Origin: Stenotrophomonas sp.
Lineage (GTDB): Bacteria > Pseudomonadota > Gammaproteobacteria > Xanthomonadales > Xanthomonadaceae
NCBI GenBank assembly: GCA_003510825.1
Contig: DOKO01000145.1
Location: 1-18,048 of the forward strand
Direction of reading: 5' to 3'
Length of the DNA: 18,048 nt
The translations under genes were made by a program, and so were the position numbers. Each line of letters opens with the position of its first letter. Within the stretch, counting starts at the first letter, position 1. A model generated the notes under the pieces. It was given only the letters and a program-made list of their open reading frames with translations. It was not told where the DNA came from and searched no databases. Of this stretch, positions 7,513-14,005 are shown in pieces.

Positions 7513-8677
7513 ATGCAGGCGCTGACCTATCACGGCCGCAAAGATGTCCGCGTTGAGACCGTGCCCGATCCGGTGCTCGCCGCCGAGGATGATCTCATCC
7601 TGCGCGTTACCGCCACCGCCATCTGTGGCTCGGACCTGCACCTGTACCGTGGCAAGATACCGGACCTGCACACCGGCGATGTGCTTTGGCCACGAGTTCA
7701 TGGGGATCGTGGAAGAGGTTGGCCGGGGCGTGACCCAGGTGCGCCCCGGTGACCGTGTGGTCATCCCGTTCGTGATTGCCTGTGGGGAATGCTTCCACTG
7801 CCAGCTGGCGGAGTATGCCGCGTGCGAGACCACCAATCCCGGCAAAGGCGCGGCGCTCAACGCGAAGGGATTGATGCCGCCGGCCGCATTGTTTGGCTAC
7901 AGCCACCTGTATGGCGGGGTCGCTGGCGGCCAGGCGGAATTCGTGCGGGTGCCCAAGGCCAACGTCGGTCCGCTGCGGATCCCCGACGGCGTGGCAGATG
8001 AGCAGGTGCTGTTCCTGTCCGATATCCTGCCGACCGGCTACCAGGCCGCACTCAACGCCGGGGTGAAGGCGGGCTCGACGGTAGCCATCTTCGGTGCAGG
8101 CCCGGTGGGGCTGATGAGCGCTGCCTGCTGCCGCCTGCTGGGTGCGGAAACCATCTTCATGGTCGATCATCTGCCGTATCGGCTGGACTTCGCGCAACGC
8201 ACCTATGGCATCACGCCCATCGATTTCGGCAAGGTGGACGATCCGGCCGACTACATCGTCAGCCAGACCAGCGGGCGAGGCGTGGATGCCTGCATCGAGG
8301 CGGTCGGGTTTGAGGCGGAGGGCAGTTCGCTTGAAACTGCGTTGACCGCAGTCAAGCTCGAAGGCAGCAGCGGCGTGGCGATCCGGCAGTGCATCGCTGC
8401 CGCGCGCCGCGGTGGGGTGGTCAGCATTCCTGGTGTGTATGCCGGCTTCATCCACGGCTTCCTTCTGGGGGATGCATTCGACAAGGGCCTAACCTTCAAG
8501 ATGGGGCAGACCCACGTGCAGGGCCTCATGCCTGAGCTGCTGACCGCCATCCTGGAGGGCAAACTGGACCCCGGCAACATCATTTCGCATCGGATGAGTC
8601 TGGCCGAGGCAGCGCAGGGCTATGCGATGTTCGATGCCAAAGACGATGACTGCCGGAAGATCGTGCTGACCCCGTGA
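7513..8677 (+). pseudogene. Zinc-dependent alcohol dehydrogenase (FDH-like) with a frameshift
   Basis: The gene begins at ATG 7513 after AGGAGA (7501-7506). Its first 58 codons read to ICGSDLHLYRGKIP, with catalytic-zinc C38. The frame then fails at TTT (7685-7687). Dropping one T joins it to the next frame as DVL-GHEFMGIVEEVG, the exact family sequence with zinc ligands H60 and E61. The rest is intact: structural-zinc cysteines in CGECFHC...C, Rossmann IFGAGPVGLM, and the end at 8677. The repaired product is 387 aa, normal for the glutathione-independent formaldehyde dehydrogenase-like class. It could be a real mutation, a sequencing error in a T run, or +1 slippage. An internal ATG at 7679 could give a piece lacking C38. 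Confidence 0.85.
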
Positions 8678-9003
8678 CAGGCGATGCTGCGAGCGGTGCT
8701 CCACTGACCCCTGACAAGCGCTACATCGTGGTGCGCGGCCGGCTCTGGCGCGCGACCAACCCGAATCTCACCGCCACCGAGCGTGCGCGGTGGGTGGCGG
8801 CTCTCATGGACGCGCGGCGCGCGGTGCAGGCGGCAATGAGGACTGGGGAGGCGACGGCGCTGCGGAATGCACGCCGCGCGGTGGATGCGGCTAAACGAGG
8901 CCTTGGCGAGCGCGGCCCGGCTTGGTGGACAGATGGCGGCAAGGACTACAACCGCTATCTGGTGAAGAATACGCCCTACGCGAGTTGGTTCGACGCACTT
9001 TGA
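8674..9003 (+). CDS. Small conserved protein of unknown function
   Basis: A 109-aa basic, Arg/Ala-rich protein. Its core RYIVVRGRLWRATNP, two charged helices and GERGPAWWTDGGKDYNRYLVKNTPYASWF look like a family of short hypothetical proteins common in Proteobacteria, sometimes labelled as Tol-related without evidence. It has no signal peptide or membrane segment. The GTG start overlaps the TGA of the preceding dehydrogenase (GTGA), implying translational coupling. That coupling would be weakened if the dehydrogenase frameshift is real. I do not assign a function. Confidence 0.75.
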   Translation: MTGDAASGAPLTPDKRYIVVRGRLWRATNPNLTATERARWVAALMDARRAVQAAMRTGEATALRNARRAVDAAKRGLGERGPAWWTDGGKDYNRYLVKNTPYASWFDAL

Positions 9004-9021
9004 AGTAGGAAGCGAAGCCGC

Positions 9022-9216
9022 TCAGCGTTTGGAGCCCCGACTACCTCCCGTCGGATCGACCTCGGGTCGCTCGTAATCTTCCGGATGTGCCGTTTCATCC
9101 TGTTCCGGCATGTCCTTGCCTTTCTTCCAGCTCTGGTCGGTTCGGACATTGTCAGGCGTATGCGCCTTGTCCTGGTCGCTGGCGTCGCCCGTGGGGTTGA
9201 ACGGTAGCTTGCTCAT
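9022..9216 (-). CDS. Small hydrophilic, probably disordered protein
   Basis: A 64-aa protein rich in D, E, K, P, T and G with no hydrophobic core, so probably intrinsically disordered. It ends with GGSRGSKR. AAGGA lies about nine bases upstream of the ATG. It follows the response-regulator gene on the same strand after 29 bases, so the two are likely co-transcribed. I do not recognise a named family; small proteins of this composition are often stress-associated, but that is only analogy. Confidence 0.65.
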   Translation of the reverse strand: MSKLPFNPTGDASDQDKAHTPDNVRTDQSWKKGKDMPEQDETAHPEDYERPEVDPTGGSRGSKR

Positions 9217-9245
9217 CGAAGGAGTTCCTTGCAGCAGGTGCGGTA

Positions 9246-9647
9246 TCAGCGCTGTAACGGTTGTCCGGCACGGCTCTGGGCGAGCGTCTGGTTCACTGCC
9301 TCCTGCAGCTGCGGGATGTGGAAGGGCTTGGCGACGAAGCGTGCCTTCTGGTGCCGGGCCGGCACGACCTGGTCGTAGACGGCGGAGGCAAACAGGAAGG
9401 GCACGCCCAGCTCTGCCAGCCGGTCAGCGACCGGGAACACCACGCCGTCGCCGAGCTCGATATCGAGGATGGCGGCGTCGAACTGCTCGTTTCGCAGCAG
9501 ACTGAGTGCCTCGAATACGCTTTCCGCGTGCGTGATGGTATTTCCGTCGCTGGCCAGTGCATCCTCAACCAGTTCGGCCAGGTCGAGCTGGTCTTCCACC
9601 AGCAGCAGGCAATGCTCCTGCGTCTGTTCATTTCCGTACTTCTGCAT
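9246..9647 (-). CDS. Stand-alone response-regulator receiver protein
   Basis: A 133-aa CheY-like receiver with no output domain. The acidic pair is E18-D19 (LLLVEDQ), the phospho-acceptor is D62 (AAILDIELGD), the switch Ser is S88 (FLFASA) and the conserved Lys is K107 (FVAKPF). All catalytic residues are present, so it should be phosphorylatable. No histidine kinase is encoded in the window, which makes it an orphan. It probably works by protein-protein contact or as a phosphate shuttle. It heads a two-gene minus-strand unit with the small disordered protein. Confidence 0.9.
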   Translation of the reverse strand: MQKYGNEQTQEHCLLLVEDQLDLAELVEDALASDGNTITHAESVFEALSLLRNEQFDAAILDIELGDGVVFPVADRLAELGVPFLFASAVYDQVVPARHQKARFVAKPFHIPQLQEAVNQTLAQSRAGQPLQR

Positions 9648-9748
9648 GCGCAGGTCGTGCTCGTTGAGTCATCGTGGGCCCAGTGTCCGCTTCCCCGCAT
9701 CAAGCCAGCGGCTGGCTGCCGTGTGCACGGCGCGAAGATCAAGCTTTG

Positions 9749-9806
9749 GCAGATGCCCACCTTGGTGGGCAGCAGAGCCAGGGCGCCAACCAAGGTTGGC
9801 CGCTAC
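9749..9806. repeat. Diverged SMAG-like inverted dimer
   Basis: Two small hairpins lie back to back: TGCCCACC (9754-9761) with GGTGGGCA (9764-9771), and GCCAACC (9785-9791) with GGTTGGC (9794-9800). The right unit ends in CTAC (9803-9806). The left unit begins with GCAG, one change from GTAG. The arrangement matches the dimer at the window start, but the arm sequences differ. It sits between the divergent response-regulator and SDR genes. Confidence 0.7.
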
Positions 9807-9885
9807 CAGGACCCATTGCGGCCGATCACGCTGTGTTCGACTTGGGCGGGTCAGACTGAATACCGTTCCCTTCACAGGATCCAGC

Positions 9886-10545
9886 ATGAGCCAGGTTTTC
9901 ATCGTCGGCGCAGCCGGCAAGGTCGGCCGTTCCCTCGTCGAGCAGGCCAGCGCACGTGGCCATCGCGTACTGGCCCTGCATCGCGGTCAGGACCAGGCCG
10001 CTGAACTCACCGCCCTCGGCGCACGCCCGGTGCAGGGCGATCTGCTGCAGCTCGATGTCGCCGCGCTGGCGGCGTTGATGAAAGGCTGCGACGTGGTGGT
10101 GTTCTCGGCCGGTGCCGGCGGCAAGGGCGGCGCGTCGATGACCGACGCCATTGATGGGCGCGGGCTGGAACTGGCCGTCGCCGCGGCACAGGCAGCGGCC
10201 GTGCCGCGCTTCCTGCTGGTGTCGGCCTTCCCGGAGGCCGGGCGCGGCAAGCAGCTGTCGGATACGTTCGAGAACTACATGGTGGTGAAGAAGCGTGCCG
10301 ACGTGCATCTGGCCGAAAGCCCGCTGGACTGGGTGATCCTGCGCCCGGGCACGCTCACCGACGAACCTGGCACCGGCCGGGTGCGTGCCGGCCTGGCCAT
10401 TCCCTACGGCAACATCGCCCGCGCCGACGTCGCCGCCACGCTGCTGGCATTGATCGAACACCCGCCGCTGCGCCGCTGCATCATCGAACTCACCGAGGGC
10501 GAAACTCCGGTGTTCGATGCACTGCAGGCGCTGTCGCCGGCGTAA
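9886..10545 (+). CDS. NAD(P)-binding SDR-like oxidoreductase (YwnB-type)
   Basis: A 219-aa protein with a Rossmann N-terminus: FIVGAAGKVGRSL has the GxxGxxG pattern at residues 8-14. VVFSAGAGG, RFLLVSAFPEA and WVILRPGTLTDEPGTG are typical of the atypical NAD(P)H-binding SDR group related to B. subtilis YwnB and flavin reductase-like proteins. YMVVKKRAD supplies a possible Y-x-x-x-K pair. The substrate is unknown. The frame is open from 9469, but ATG 9886 has AGGA (9876-9879) six bases upstream and begins the homology. The his-type attenuator starts 37 bases after its stop, so read-through from this gene would also pass that attenuator. Confidence 0.85.
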   Translation: MSQVFIVGAAGKVGRSLVEQASARGHRVLALHRGQDQAAELTALGARPVQGDLLQLDVAALAALMKGCDVVVFSAGAGGKGGASMTDAIDGRGLELAVAAAQAAAVPRFLLVSAFPEAGRGKQLSDTFENYMVVKKRADVHLAESPLDWVILRPGTLTDEPGTGRVRAGLAIPYGNIARADVAATLLALIEHPPLRRCIIELTEGETPVFDALQALSPA

Positions 10546-10581
10546 AGGCTTGACCACGACAACGCGGTGACGCAGCATCGG

Positions 10582-10668
10582 ATGCATGGTCCTCCGCGCC
10601 GCCACCGTCACCACTACCACCACGACTGCCGCTGGCAGGTCGTGAGGTGGTTACGTGACGTGATGTAG
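10582..10668 (+). CDS. Histidine-rich leader peptide (hisL-like)
   Basis: A 28-codon open frame with six His codons. Five of them fall in the seven-residue run HRHHYHH (residues 8-14), which is followed by Asp. The composition resembles the E. coli his-operon leader, whose peptide has seven consecutive His codons then Pro-Asp. The His codons lie in the left arm of a hairpin, and the TAG ends just past its right arm, as attenuation requires. The best upstream Shine-Dalgarno candidate, GGTGA (10566-10570), is 11 bases from the ATG, so start efficiency is uncertain. A TTGACC at 10550-10555 would place transcription start past the ATG, so the promoter is probably further upstream. Confidence 0.75.
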   Translation: MHGPPRRHRHHYHHDCRWQVVRWLRDVM

Positions 10669-10716
10669 CGCCACCCCTCAGGACCCCGCCAGTCATGGAC
10701 GGGGTCTTCTGTTTCT
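10607..10716 (+). promoter_or_regulatory. his-type transcription attenuator upstream of a cysteine hydrolase
   Basis: Three mutually exclusive structures are visible. The 1:2 hairpin pairs GTCAC (10607-10611) with GTGAC (10655-10659), ACCAC (10616-10620) with GTGGT (10647-10651), CACGAC (10621-10626) with bases 10638-10644, and TGCC (10627-10630) with GGCA (10634-10637). The antiterminator 2:3 pairs GGC (10634-10636) with GCC (10688-10690), GGTC (10638-10641) with GACC (10682-10685), TGAGG (10643-10647) with CCTCA (10676-10680), and TGG (10648-10650) with CCA (10671-10673). The 3:4 terminator follows. A ribosome stalled on His codons would mask arm 1, free arm 2 and allow read-through. The logic is established for his operons; its use here is inference from the sequence. 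Confidence 0.78.
10682..10716 (+). terminator. Intrinsic terminator of the attenuator
   Basis: GACCCCG (10682-10688) pairs perfectly with CGGGGTC (10700-10706). An inner CCA/TGG extension closes a GTCA loop, with A10699 bulged. The T-rich tail TTCTGTTTCT (10707-10716) follows. It ends about 30 bases before the cysteine-hydrolase start, the usual place for an attenuator. Confidence 0.88.
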
Positions 10717-10747
10717 CCGTCCGTGCCCACCCCACAGGAGAAACCTC

Positions 10748-11299
10748 ATGAGCCCTTCCCGAATTCCCCGCCGCGGCCTGTTGGTCATCGACATGCAGCA
10801 CGGCCTGTTCAACGGCGCGCACCGCCCGTACCGCGCTGACGACGTGCTGGCCAATATCAATGCGCTGATCGACCGCGCGCACGCCGCCGGTGCCCCGGTG
10901 TTTGCCGCACGCCATGTCGGCCCCGCAGGCTCGCCGCTGGCCAGCGACAGTCCGCTGTCGCAGCTGCTCGCCGACCTCGCCATCGATCCCGCGCGAGACA
11001 CCGTGATCGAGAAGACGCGGCCCAACTGTTTCTTCGAGACCGGCCTGGCCGAGCGGCTGGCGGCGGCCGGCGTCGAGGAGCTGGTCATCGTCGGCATGAA
11101 GACGGACTACTGCGTGGATACCACCTGCCGCGCTGCGCGTGATCTCGGCATTTCTGCCGTGCTGGTGGCAGACGCGCATACCACCACCGACTCGCCCGTG
11201 CTGGCGGCGCAGACCATCGTCGAGCACCACAACGCCACGCTGCGCGGGACCTTCGTCAGCCTCGCCGCCAGCGCAGACTGCACGTTCGCGGCAGGGTAA
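10748..11299 (+). CDS. Isochorismatase-like cysteine hydrolase
   Basis: A 183-aa protein of the isochorismatase/nicotinamidase fold. The catalytic triad of the cysteine-amidase branch is visible: D15 in LLVIDMQHGLF, K89 in VIEKTRPNCF and nucleophile C122 in GMKTDYCVDTTCRAA. Members hydrolyse amides such as nicotinamide, ureidoacrylate, biuret or N-carbamoylsarcosine; the substrate here cannot be told. AGGAG (10736-10740) sits seven bases before the ATG. A complete His-codon attenuator directly upstream suggests expression rises when charged tRNA-His is scarce, an unexpected link. The lipoprotein gene starts 32 bases after its stop and may be co-transcribed. Confidence 0.9.
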   Translation: MSPSRIPRRGLLVIDMQHGLFNGAHRPYRADDVLANINALIDRAHAAGAPVFAARHVGPAGSPLASDSPLSQLLADLAIDPARDTVIEKTRPNCFFETGLAERLAAAGVEELVIVGMKTDYCVDTTCRAARDLGISAVLVADAHTTTDSPVLAAQTIVEHHNATLRGTFVSLAASADCTFAAG

Positions 11300-11331
11300 G
11301 CTCCGGTCAACGACGTCAGCCAGGAGGGCAG

Positions 11332-11769
11332 ATGGGCTCGATGACCCAGGCACGGAGACTCCGCAACAGCCTTGCGCTGATGCTGCTGTCCGCCGTGGCT
11401 GGTTGCAGCACGGCAGGGGGCGGTGATCGCCACCCTTCGTCGCAGCTGCGGCTGGTGAAGCTGGCCCCGGCGGCGTCTTCCATCCTGTTGACGGCTGCAG
11501 CGACAGGCACGATCGCGCCGCGCGGCAAGTGCGTGTATTTCGTCGGTGCGCGCGATCATCGACCACTGGCGCTGTGGCCTGCGTACTTCGAACTGGACAC
11601 GCTGCGTGGCGCGCCCGTGGGGGTGCGCAATACCCTCACTGGCACGCGCGTGGCCTTCGGCGAGCCGCATACCTTTGGCGGCGGCAACATGGAGGCCTTG
11701 CCCGGCATTGTGCTGGAGCCGGTACCCGCTGGATGCAGCGGGCCGGCCATGATGCTCTACTTCGATTGA
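11332..11769 (+). CDS. Putative lipoprotein of unknown function
   Basis: A 145-aa protein with a basic N-terminus (RRLR), a hydrophobic stretch and a lipobox ending VAGC, so it is probably lipidated on C25. The mature part has no family I recognise: a Ser/Gly linker, then KCVYFVGARDH, a short beta-rich region and EPVPAGCSGPAMMLYFD. Two later cysteines could form a disulfide. AGGAGG (11322-11327) lies four bases before ATG 11332; ATG 11341 is an alternative with longer spacing. It may be co-transcribed with the cysteine hydrolase. Confidence 0.78.
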   Translation: MGSMTQARRLRNSLALMLLSAVAGCSTAGGGDRHPSSQLRLVKLAPAASSILLTAAATGTIAPRGKCVYFVGARDHRPLALWPAYFELDTLRGAPVGVRNTLTGTRVAFGEPHTFGGGNMEALPGIVLEPVPAGCSGPAMMLYFD

Positions 11770-11772
11770 ATC

Positions 11773-11793
11773 GAGCCTGCCTGACGCAGGCTC
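11773..11793. terminator. Hairpin between convergent genes
   Basis: GAGCCTGC (11773-11780) pairs perfectly with GCAGGCTC (11786-11793) around a five-base loop. It lies between convergent stops and overlaps the stop of the minus-strand GAF gene. No good T tract follows on either strand, so strong intrinsic termination is uncertain. Confidence 0.5.
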
Positions 11794-12718
11794 AGCGCTG
11801 CTCGTCCTTGCGCGCGCTCAGCTCACGGTCGGCACGCAGGAACACCGCACTGGTGCTCTCCTCGCCGGTCCCGCCAGCGGCGCCCAGCAGCAGCGGCCGC
11901 GGCAGTCGCGCGGAGGCATCGTCGGCCACGGCCTGCAGGGCGGCCAGGGTCGCGGTGGCCTGGTCGCTGCCCAGCACCGCGATGAACTCGCCGCTGCCGG
12001 TGACCCGGTTGATGCTGTCGCCGCGCCCGGCATCCAGGCACTGCTCCAGCGCCACGTCCAGCTGCTGCAGCTGGCGTTCCAGGCTGCGCTCGCCCATCTG
12101 TTCGGCCAGGCCGGCCAGGTCCTGCAGCTCGAGGATGACCACGGTGCAGGCAGTGCCGGTGGTGGCGTGCGCGGCTTCCACCAGCGGGCTCTGTTCGAGG
12201 ATGGTCGCCACTTCCTGCTCGCGCTCGCGGCTGCGCGCTTCCATCAGGTTCATGGTCAGCCGGGCCAGGGCCTGCAGGGCCTCCCGCTGCTCCTGGCTGA
12301 GCGAGCGCGGGGTCAGGTCGACCACGCAGACGCTGCCGACCGCCGCGCCTTCGCGGGTGACCAGCGGCATGCCCGCGTAGAAGCGCGCGCCCATCTCGTT
12401 CAACACCGGGTTGTCGGCGAAGCGGCTGTCCTGCTTCAGGTCGCCCACTTCCAGCAGCTGCTCGGGCTGGCGGATCGCATGGTCGCACACTGCCACGTCG
12501 CGGTCGGTTTCGCTGCCATCCACGCCGATGCGGGCCTTGAACCACTGGCGATCACGATCAATCAGGGTCACCAGGGCCATCGGCGTACCGCAGACGGCGG
12601 CCGCCACCTTCACGATGTCATCGTAGGCGGGCTCCGGCAGGCTGCCGACCACGTGCAGCGCATCCAGCGCGTGCTGGCGTTCGGTTTCAGTGAATGCGGC
12701 AGAAGAATGATCCGTCAT
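11792..12718 (-). CDS. GAF-domain sensor with degenerate GGDEF-like domain
   Basis: A 308-aa cytosolic protein. Residues about 25-160 form a GAF sensor domain (YDDIVKVAAAVCGTPMALVTLIDRDRQWFKARIG, AVCDHAI, FYAGMPLVT..GAAVGSVCVVD). After a charged linker, residues about 188-308 resemble a shortened GGDEF domain, with INRVTGSGEFIAVLG where active diguanylate cyclases have R-x-GG(D/E)EF. The signature is GSGEF (241-245) and the end (FLRADRELSARK) stops early. Cyclase activity is therefore unlikely; GTP binding or a purely regulatory role is possible. AGGA precedes the start on the minus strand. It has no membrane segments. Confidence 0.85.
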   Translation of the reverse strand: MTDHSSAAFTETERQHALDALHVVGSLPEPAYDDIVKVAAAVCGTPMALVTLIDRDRQWFKARIGVDGSETDRDVAVCDHAIRQPEQLLEVGDLKQDSRFADNPVLNEMGARFYAGMPLVTREGAAVGSVCVVDLTPRSLSQEQREALQALARLTMNLMEARSREREQEVATILEQSPLVEAAHATTGTACTVVILELQDLAGLAEQMGERSLERQLQQLDVALEQCLDAGRGDSINRVTGSGEFIAVLGSDQATATLAALQAVADDASARLPRPLLLGAAGGTGEESTSAVFLRADRELSARKDEQR

Positions 12719-12793
12719 GATGATCCTGGGCAGTCAAAGGTCGTCGCTCATGCTAGAGCACGCCCGCGTCCAATGGATGAACCACCGCCGCAT

Positions 12794-12834
12794 CCGGCCC
12801 GTACCCCGGCCCGTACCCCGGCGCATGGCCGGGG
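12794..12834. repeat. 12-base tandem duplication leading into a GC hairpin
   Basis: CCGGCCCGTACC occurs twice in tandem (12794-12805, 12806-12817) with a partial third copy. It runs into CCCCGGC (12816-12822) paired with GCCGGGG (12828-12834). The hairpin lies just downstream of the secreted nuclease gene on the minus strand and may help end its transcript, although no T tract follows. Confidence 0.55.
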
Positions 12835-12847
12835 CAGGGTGCGGGCC

Positions 12848-13588
12848 TCAGCCCAGGTCGCAACCGGCAGGCTGCGGCCAGGTGGTGGCGGGGAGCATGT
12901 TCTTCAGCGACGCCGGTGCGTTGATCGCCACGTAGCTGGCGCCGAGCAGCTCTTCCAGGTCGGCGATGGTCACCAGGTAGTTGTCCAGGCTGCCCAGGTT
13001 GGCCTCGTTGGGAATGATCCAGCTGATCGCCTTGGCGGTACCGGTCTGCGGGTCGCGGGTGATGATCGTCTTCCAGAAGAACTCCGGCGTCGGGATGCCG
13101 TGGCTGGCCAGGAAGTAATCGTTGGCGGCATCGCCGTAGACCACGCCGCCATAGACGTCCACCGGCGCGATGTCGCGGTAGCACTCGGCCACGTTCTCGG
13201 CCTTCACCCAGATGCCCTGGTTGAAGCTGGACACCTGCGGGACGATGTTGGTCATGAAGTTGGCGCGGCGGATGTAGGTGGTGTCGTAGTCCATGTGGTT
13301 GGAGGTGACCAGGTGCCCGCGGTCATAGCCGGCGTGGATGCTGGCATACGACGCGGTGCTGTTCTGGCCCAGGCAGCCGGTTGGCAGGTCCGTGTCCTTG
13401 TAGAAGCTGGATGGGCGCTTGGCGGTGCCGGTATCGGCCAGCAGGGTGTATTCGTAACGGGTGGCGCTGTGGATGCTGCAGTCGTAGGTCAGCACGAAGC
13501 CGCCCTTGTTGAGGGTGACCGTTTCCGCGTGGGCGGCGCCGGCAAAGGTGCTGAGGACCAGGGCGAACAGGAACGTGGCAAGGCGCAT
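12848..13588 (-). CDS. Secreted DNA/RNA non-specific endonuclease (NUC family)
   Basis: A 246-aa protein with a signal peptide (MRLATFLFALVLSTFAGAAHA, likely cleaved after residue 21). The Serratia-nuclease type motif is YDRGHL (H92 general base). RANFMTNIVPQ (N114) and FNQGIW (N123), then E131, follow with the Serratia N119-E127 spacing, fitting the metal site. It should degrade DNA and RNA in the periplasm or outside the cell. The frame extends to 13714, but ATG 13588 begins a proper signal peptide and has a GGAG-type site upstream. Four cysteines in the mature protein could form disulfides. It lacks an obvious neighbouring immunity gene, consistent with export. Confidence 0.9.
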   Translation of the reverse strand: MRLATFLFALVLSTFAGAAHAETVTLNKGGFVLTYDCSIHSATRYEYTLLADTGTAKRPSSFYKDTDLPTGCLGQNSTASYASIHAGYDRGHLVTSNHMDYDTTYIRRANFMTNIVPQVSSFNQGIWVKAENVAECYRDIAPVDVYGGVVYGDAANDYFLASHGIPTPEFFWKTIITRDPQTGTAKAISWIIPNEANLGSLDNYLVTIADLEELLGASYVAINAPASLKNMLPATTWPQPAGCDLG

Positions 13589-14005
13589 TGCAGTGTCTCC
13601 GTCAGGTTTTTCCAGGACGCAGGACGCCCTCACGGCGAAAGCGTTCGCCATGCGGAGGCACTGCGCATGTGGGTGGGTGAGGACTGCGGTTGGAACCCGG
13701 CAGGTGCCGGTCATGCAGGAGGAGCTCGACCGCGCTCCCTGGCCATCGAGGTGGCGCGCGGTGTCGTAAGCGTCAGCGCGTGTCGCTTTCAGGTCAACGC
13801 TGGATGTCCGGAGTTGTGACCCGGCGCAAGCGTCCTGCGTGTGTCAGATCGCAGACCGCAGGGTGAAACGTGCGCATGGCAGGCGCGCGGGCCTGTATCG
13901 GCCGCCAGGTGATCTGCGGCAGAATCAGCGCGTTGACCCACAGGAAGCGTGACGCGTCACACGCTTGCGCCACCGCTTTGCAGACTCAAGGAACGAGGAC
14001 AGCTC
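13589..14005. other. Gene-free 417-base intergenic region
   Basis: It lies between the divergent nuclease and small secreted protein genes. Open frames crossing it have no recognisable protein. It holds a TTGACC (13933-13938), the palindrome described separately, and a purine-rich ribosome-binding site (GAGGA, 13995-13999) for the gene at 14006. I see no tRNA or clear small RNA; a small RNA cannot be excluded by eye. Confidence 0.6.
13945..13966. promoter_or_regulatory. Nested palindrome, candidate operator
   Basis: A perfect 12-base palindrome GTGACGCGTCAC (13949-13960) sits inside a wider inverted repeat AAGCGTG (13945-13951) / CACGCTT (13960-13966). It lies 40 bases upstream of the secreted-protein start and just after a TTGACC. 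A dimeric regulator site is plausible; the protein is unknown. Confidence 0.45.

Noticed and set aside
7684..7689. Programmed +1 frameshifting at CTT TGG as in prfB
   Set aside because: There is no in-frame stop after CTT and no Shine-Dalgarno stimulator three bases upstream, so a simple insertion or sequencing error is more likely; kept only as an option.
10550..10578. TTGACC (10550-10555) with CAGCAT (10573-10578) as the promoter of the His-rich leader
   Set aside because: The -10 matches only 3/6 and transcription would start at about 10585, after the leader ATG at 10582.
12848..13588. Nuclease as a toxin of an interbacterial effector system
   Set aside because: It has a Sec signal peptide rather than a PAAR, Rhs or LXG-type delivery domain, and no immunity-like gene is adjacent. 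An ordinary secreted nuclease is the simpler reading.
12167..13819. A 550-aa plus-strand open frame across the GAF and nuclease genes
   Set aside because: It is antisense to two genes with clear domain homology, and its translation is His/Gly/Val/Arg-rich with no motif, typical of an antisense shadow in high-GC DNA.
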